Assembly (NCBI GenBank): GCA_023139255.1
Contig: JAGLNY010000281.1
Span: 1 to 6,581 of the forward strand
DNA length: 6,581 nucleotides
DNA from: Spirochaetales bacterium
GTDB lineage: Bacteria; Spirochaetota; Spirochaetia; JABMQR01
Reading direction: 5' to 3'
Below are positions 5,213-6,581 of this stretch, one piece after another. The translations under genes were made by a program, and so were the position numbers. Each line of letters starts with the position of its first letter. The first letter of the stretch is position 1. The notes under the pieces were generated by a model. It saw nothing but the letters and a program-made list of their open reading frames with translations, was not told the DNA's origin and did not search any database.

Positions 5213-6106
5213 ATGAAGAAAGAAAAACGTATTATTATTGATTCAGCAGCACTTAATCTCGATTGTGCCCAGCTTGTCGGGTATGATTCCATCCAAAAGC
5301 CAATAGAACTTCCTTCCCATCTCCATAGCGGTTTTGAGATTGTTTTCCTGGAAAAAGGGGACACAGTGTTTGAACTTGGTGACAATAAACGAATTTATGT
5401 TCGTGGCGGGAATTTTTCAATCATTCACCCTAATACCATGCATAAAGGTGAGTGGGAAATCATTAAACCCTGTTCGCTGTTCTGGATAGTCTACGATCTT
5501 AAATCCGGGATGACTGGAAATGGAATTCTCGGGCAGAAATTACTGAAAAAGATCTGTACGGCTTTTCGTGATGCCGGCAATATGGTTTTTCCGGGAAACG
5601 AATACTTGAGAAGACAGTTCAGGATGCTCCTTGATGTAATGGTTCGCTATACTGCTGATAGAAAAAATGAAACTGCTATCGCGCAGGTACGGCTTCAGCT
5701 ACTGCATATACTCGTTTCACTGTATGAAGTACTGACCCAATATGAACCACTTACCCATCAACTGCCGGGAATCAGCGATAAACACCTGCCCATCGAAGAG
5801 ATAGAGGCTTACATCCATAGTAAGATCGATGATAAAATTGAAGTACATGACCTGGCTGAGATATGCAGGCTGAGTGTTAGTGTTTTTCAGTCCCGGTTTA
5901 TGATACAGACAGGACTCTCCCCGGGGGATTATATCACCCGGATCCGTGTGGAAAAGGCAAAACAGATGCTTCCCGATCCAGGCTGTTCCATTACCGAACT
6001 GGCGCTGGATCTGGGTTTTTCCAGCAGCCAATATTTCTCCACAATATTCAAAAAATATACCGGCATGACTCCCACCGTCTTCAGGAAAAAAACTGCAAAC
6101 ACCTGA
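5213..6106 (+). CDS. AraC-family transcriptional regulator (cupin sensor + double HTH)
   Basis: This 297-residue regulator has a cupin-like N-terminal half with HLHSGFEIVFLEKGD (36-50) and FSIIHPNTMHKGEW (68-81), whose His and Glu positions resemble ligand-pocket residues of AraC_binding arms. The C-terminal domain begins near 194. HTH one is about 212-231, and HTH two about 259-280, followed by the signature YFSTIFKKYTGMTPTVFRKK (274-293). It is intact. ATG 5213 has no Shine-Dalgarno sequence, but TATTTT at 5201-5206 is well placed for transcription to begin at or beside the ATG, suggesting a leaderless mRNA. It diverges over 118 bp from the UROD-like gene, which it probably controls. It is only distantly similar to the AraC at 1156 (same family, few shared residues outside the signature), so the two are not a recent duplication. 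The ligand is unknown. Confidence 0.95.
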   Translation: MKKEKRIIIDSAALNLDCAQLVGYDSIQKPIELPSHLHSGFEIVFLEKGDTVFELGDNKRIYVRGGNFSIIHPNTMHKGEWEIIKPCSLFWIVYDLKSGMTGNGILGQKLLKKICTAFRDAGNMVFPGNEYLRRQFRMLLDVMVRYTADRKNETAIAQVRLQLLHILVSLYEVLTQYEPLTHQLPGISDKHLPIEEIEAYIHSKIDDKIEVHDLAEICRLSVSVFQSRFMIQTGLSPGDYITRIRVEKAKQMLPDPGCSITELALDLGFSSSQYFSTIFKKYTGMTPTVFRKKTANT

Positions 6107-6190
6107 AATATGTCCAATATGTGTTTTAATTCAGGCTGTCTGGCTTATAAGAGACTTTCATCAGGGAAACATTTTTTCTACGAAAGAAAA

Positions 6191-6216
6191 ATTGAACTTC
6201 GTATTCAATGATTTTT
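6191..6216 (+). terminator. Weak terminator-like hairpin after araC
   Basis: ATTGAA (6191-6196) and TTCAAT (6204-6209) can form a 6-bp stem with a 7-nt loop, followed after GA by a run of five T (6212-6216). The shape is right for an intrinsic terminator on the plus strand, but the stem is short and low in GC. Confidence 0.3.
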
Positions 6217-6327
6217 GGGAAACAATTGAGATGATAGAAAATTCATTCAACGACTCTTTATAGTTCGATACGGCACCTTTCATTTTTGCCATCATAAGAA
6301 CTTTACCGGGAATTTTGATTGATTGGA

Positions 6328-6356
6328 TTGACGTTGGTACCATTAAGTAGTACTAT
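6328..6356 (+). promoter_or_regulatory. Sigma-70-type promoter of hicA, placed for leaderless transcription
   Basis: TTGACG (6328-6333) and TACTAT (6351-6356) are separated by exactly 17 bp, the best promoter match in the window. Transcription would begin around 6362-6364, on the hicA ATG itself. No Shine-Dalgarno sequence is found before that ATG. The spacer contains TGGTACCAT (6335-6343), a near copy of the palindrome at 1067-1076. Confidence 0.65.
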
Positions 6357-6361
6357 TACAC

Positions 6362-6581
6362 ATGCAGAGGAAACACCAAAGAACTTTAGAAAACATCTTC
6401 AAGAAGCCTGTTTCATCAAATATTTATTGGAGTGAGATAGAGAACTTGTTGAGAGTTCTCGGTGCAGAAATATCAGAAGGAAACGGTTCAAGAATCCGTG
6501 TAAAACTTAATGGTGTCAGGGCTGTGTTTCACAGACCGCATCCTCAAAAAGAGACTGACAAAGGAGCTGTGAATTCAGCTA
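6362..6581 (+). CDS. hicA: HicA-family mRNA interferase toxin, 3' end cut by window edge
   Basis: The frame from ATG 6362 is open for 73 codons to the right edge. It resembles the HicA subfamily that begins with a TLENIFKKPV segment (8-17). Then follow a WSEIENLLRVLGAEISEG block (23-40), a GSRIRVKLNGVRAVFHRPHP block (42-61) and a KETDKGAV segment (63-70) in place of the usual KELKPGTL. HicA toxins are small dsRBD-fold ribonucleases that cleave mRNA, neutralised by HicB. The usual catalytic His after GS (as in GSHH) is Arg here; His57 or His60 might serve, though this is inference. Full length should be about 85-95 residues. A hicB antitoxin gene would be expected directly downstream, outside the window. 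ATG 6362 is the first possible start after an in-frame TAA at 6346-6348. Confidence 0.85.
   Translation, partial: MQRKHQRTLENIFKKPVSSNIYWSEIENLLRVLGAEISEGNGSRIRVKLNGVRAVFHRPHPQKETDKGAVNSA

Larger units (their letters stand above)
6107..6361. other. Intergenic stretch between araC and hicA, no gene supported
   Basis: This AT-rich spacer holds no reading frame with a ribosome binding site or recognisable family features. It contains two AATATGT copies directly after the araC stop (6107-6113 and 6116-6122), an 8-bp CTTATAAG palindrome (6144-6151), a weak terminator-like hairpin and the hicA promoter. The remainder shows nothing I can interpret. Confidence 0.6.

Noticed and set aside
5717..6031. 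Minus-strand open frame of 104 codons under the second araC gene
   Set aside because: It mirrors the AraC HTH region in another frame and has no independent support.
6161..6343. Minus-strand open frame of 60 codons between araC and hicA
   Set aside because: No ribosome binding site, no family resemblance, low-complexity Lys/Ser/Ile composition, and its start lies inside the hicA promoter.

Overview
The window looks like accessory carbohydrate-metabolism DNA from a moderately AT-rich anaerobic bacterium. The gene families, the strong purine-rich ribosome binding sites on the enzyme genes and the HicA variant would fit a spirochaete (Spirochaeta or Sediminispirochaeta-like) or a clostridial Bacillota. 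This assignment is an inference from style; no rRNA or housekeeping gene is present to settle it.

Layout. Positions 1-1001 (minus) hold most of a Gfo/Idh/MocA NAD(P)-dependent oxidoreductase that runs off the left edge. It diverges from an AraC-family regulator (1156-2040, plus) across a 154-bp region rich in inverted repeats. Next, 2108-2397 (minus) is the remnant of another AraC-family regulator: it lacks the whole sensor domain and carries a one-base frameshift. It diverges from a cytoplasmic GH29 alpha-L-fucosidase (2457-3743, plus). A small orphan Xre/HigA-type DNA-binding protein (3780-4046, minus) and a non-haem member of the uroporphyrinogen decarboxylase/corrinoid methyltransferase superfamily (4132-5094, minus) follow. 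The latter diverges from a second intact AraC regulator (5213-6106, plus). The right edge cuts a HicA-type mRNA interferase toxin gene (starts 6362, plus).

How the genes fit together. The window repeats one architecture three times: an enzyme gene back to back with an AraC-family gene (oxidoreductase/AraC, fucosidase/AraC remnant, UROD-like/AraC). Each intact AraC protein has an N-terminal cupin-like sensor half and a C-terminal double helix-turn-helix, and is the natural candidate to control the enzyme gene it faces. The fucosidase has apparently lost its partner. The fucosidase would release L-fucose from imported oligosaccharides. The oxidoreductase plausibly acts on a sugar or polyol, but the specific substrate cannot be read from the sequence. 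The UROD-like protein's role is unknown.

Translation signals split the genes into two groups. The oxidoreductase, fucosidase, HTH protein and UROD-like genes have clear Shine-Dalgarno sequences. Both intact araC genes and hicA have none, and carry -10-like hexamers only 5-8 nt before the ATG, suggesting leaderless transcripts. The hicA case is the best supported. I found no CRISPR array, tRNA, rRNA, insertion sequence or complete novel system; the most interesting points are the repeated divergent modules, the decayed regulator, the leaderless-type starts and the shared intergenic motif.
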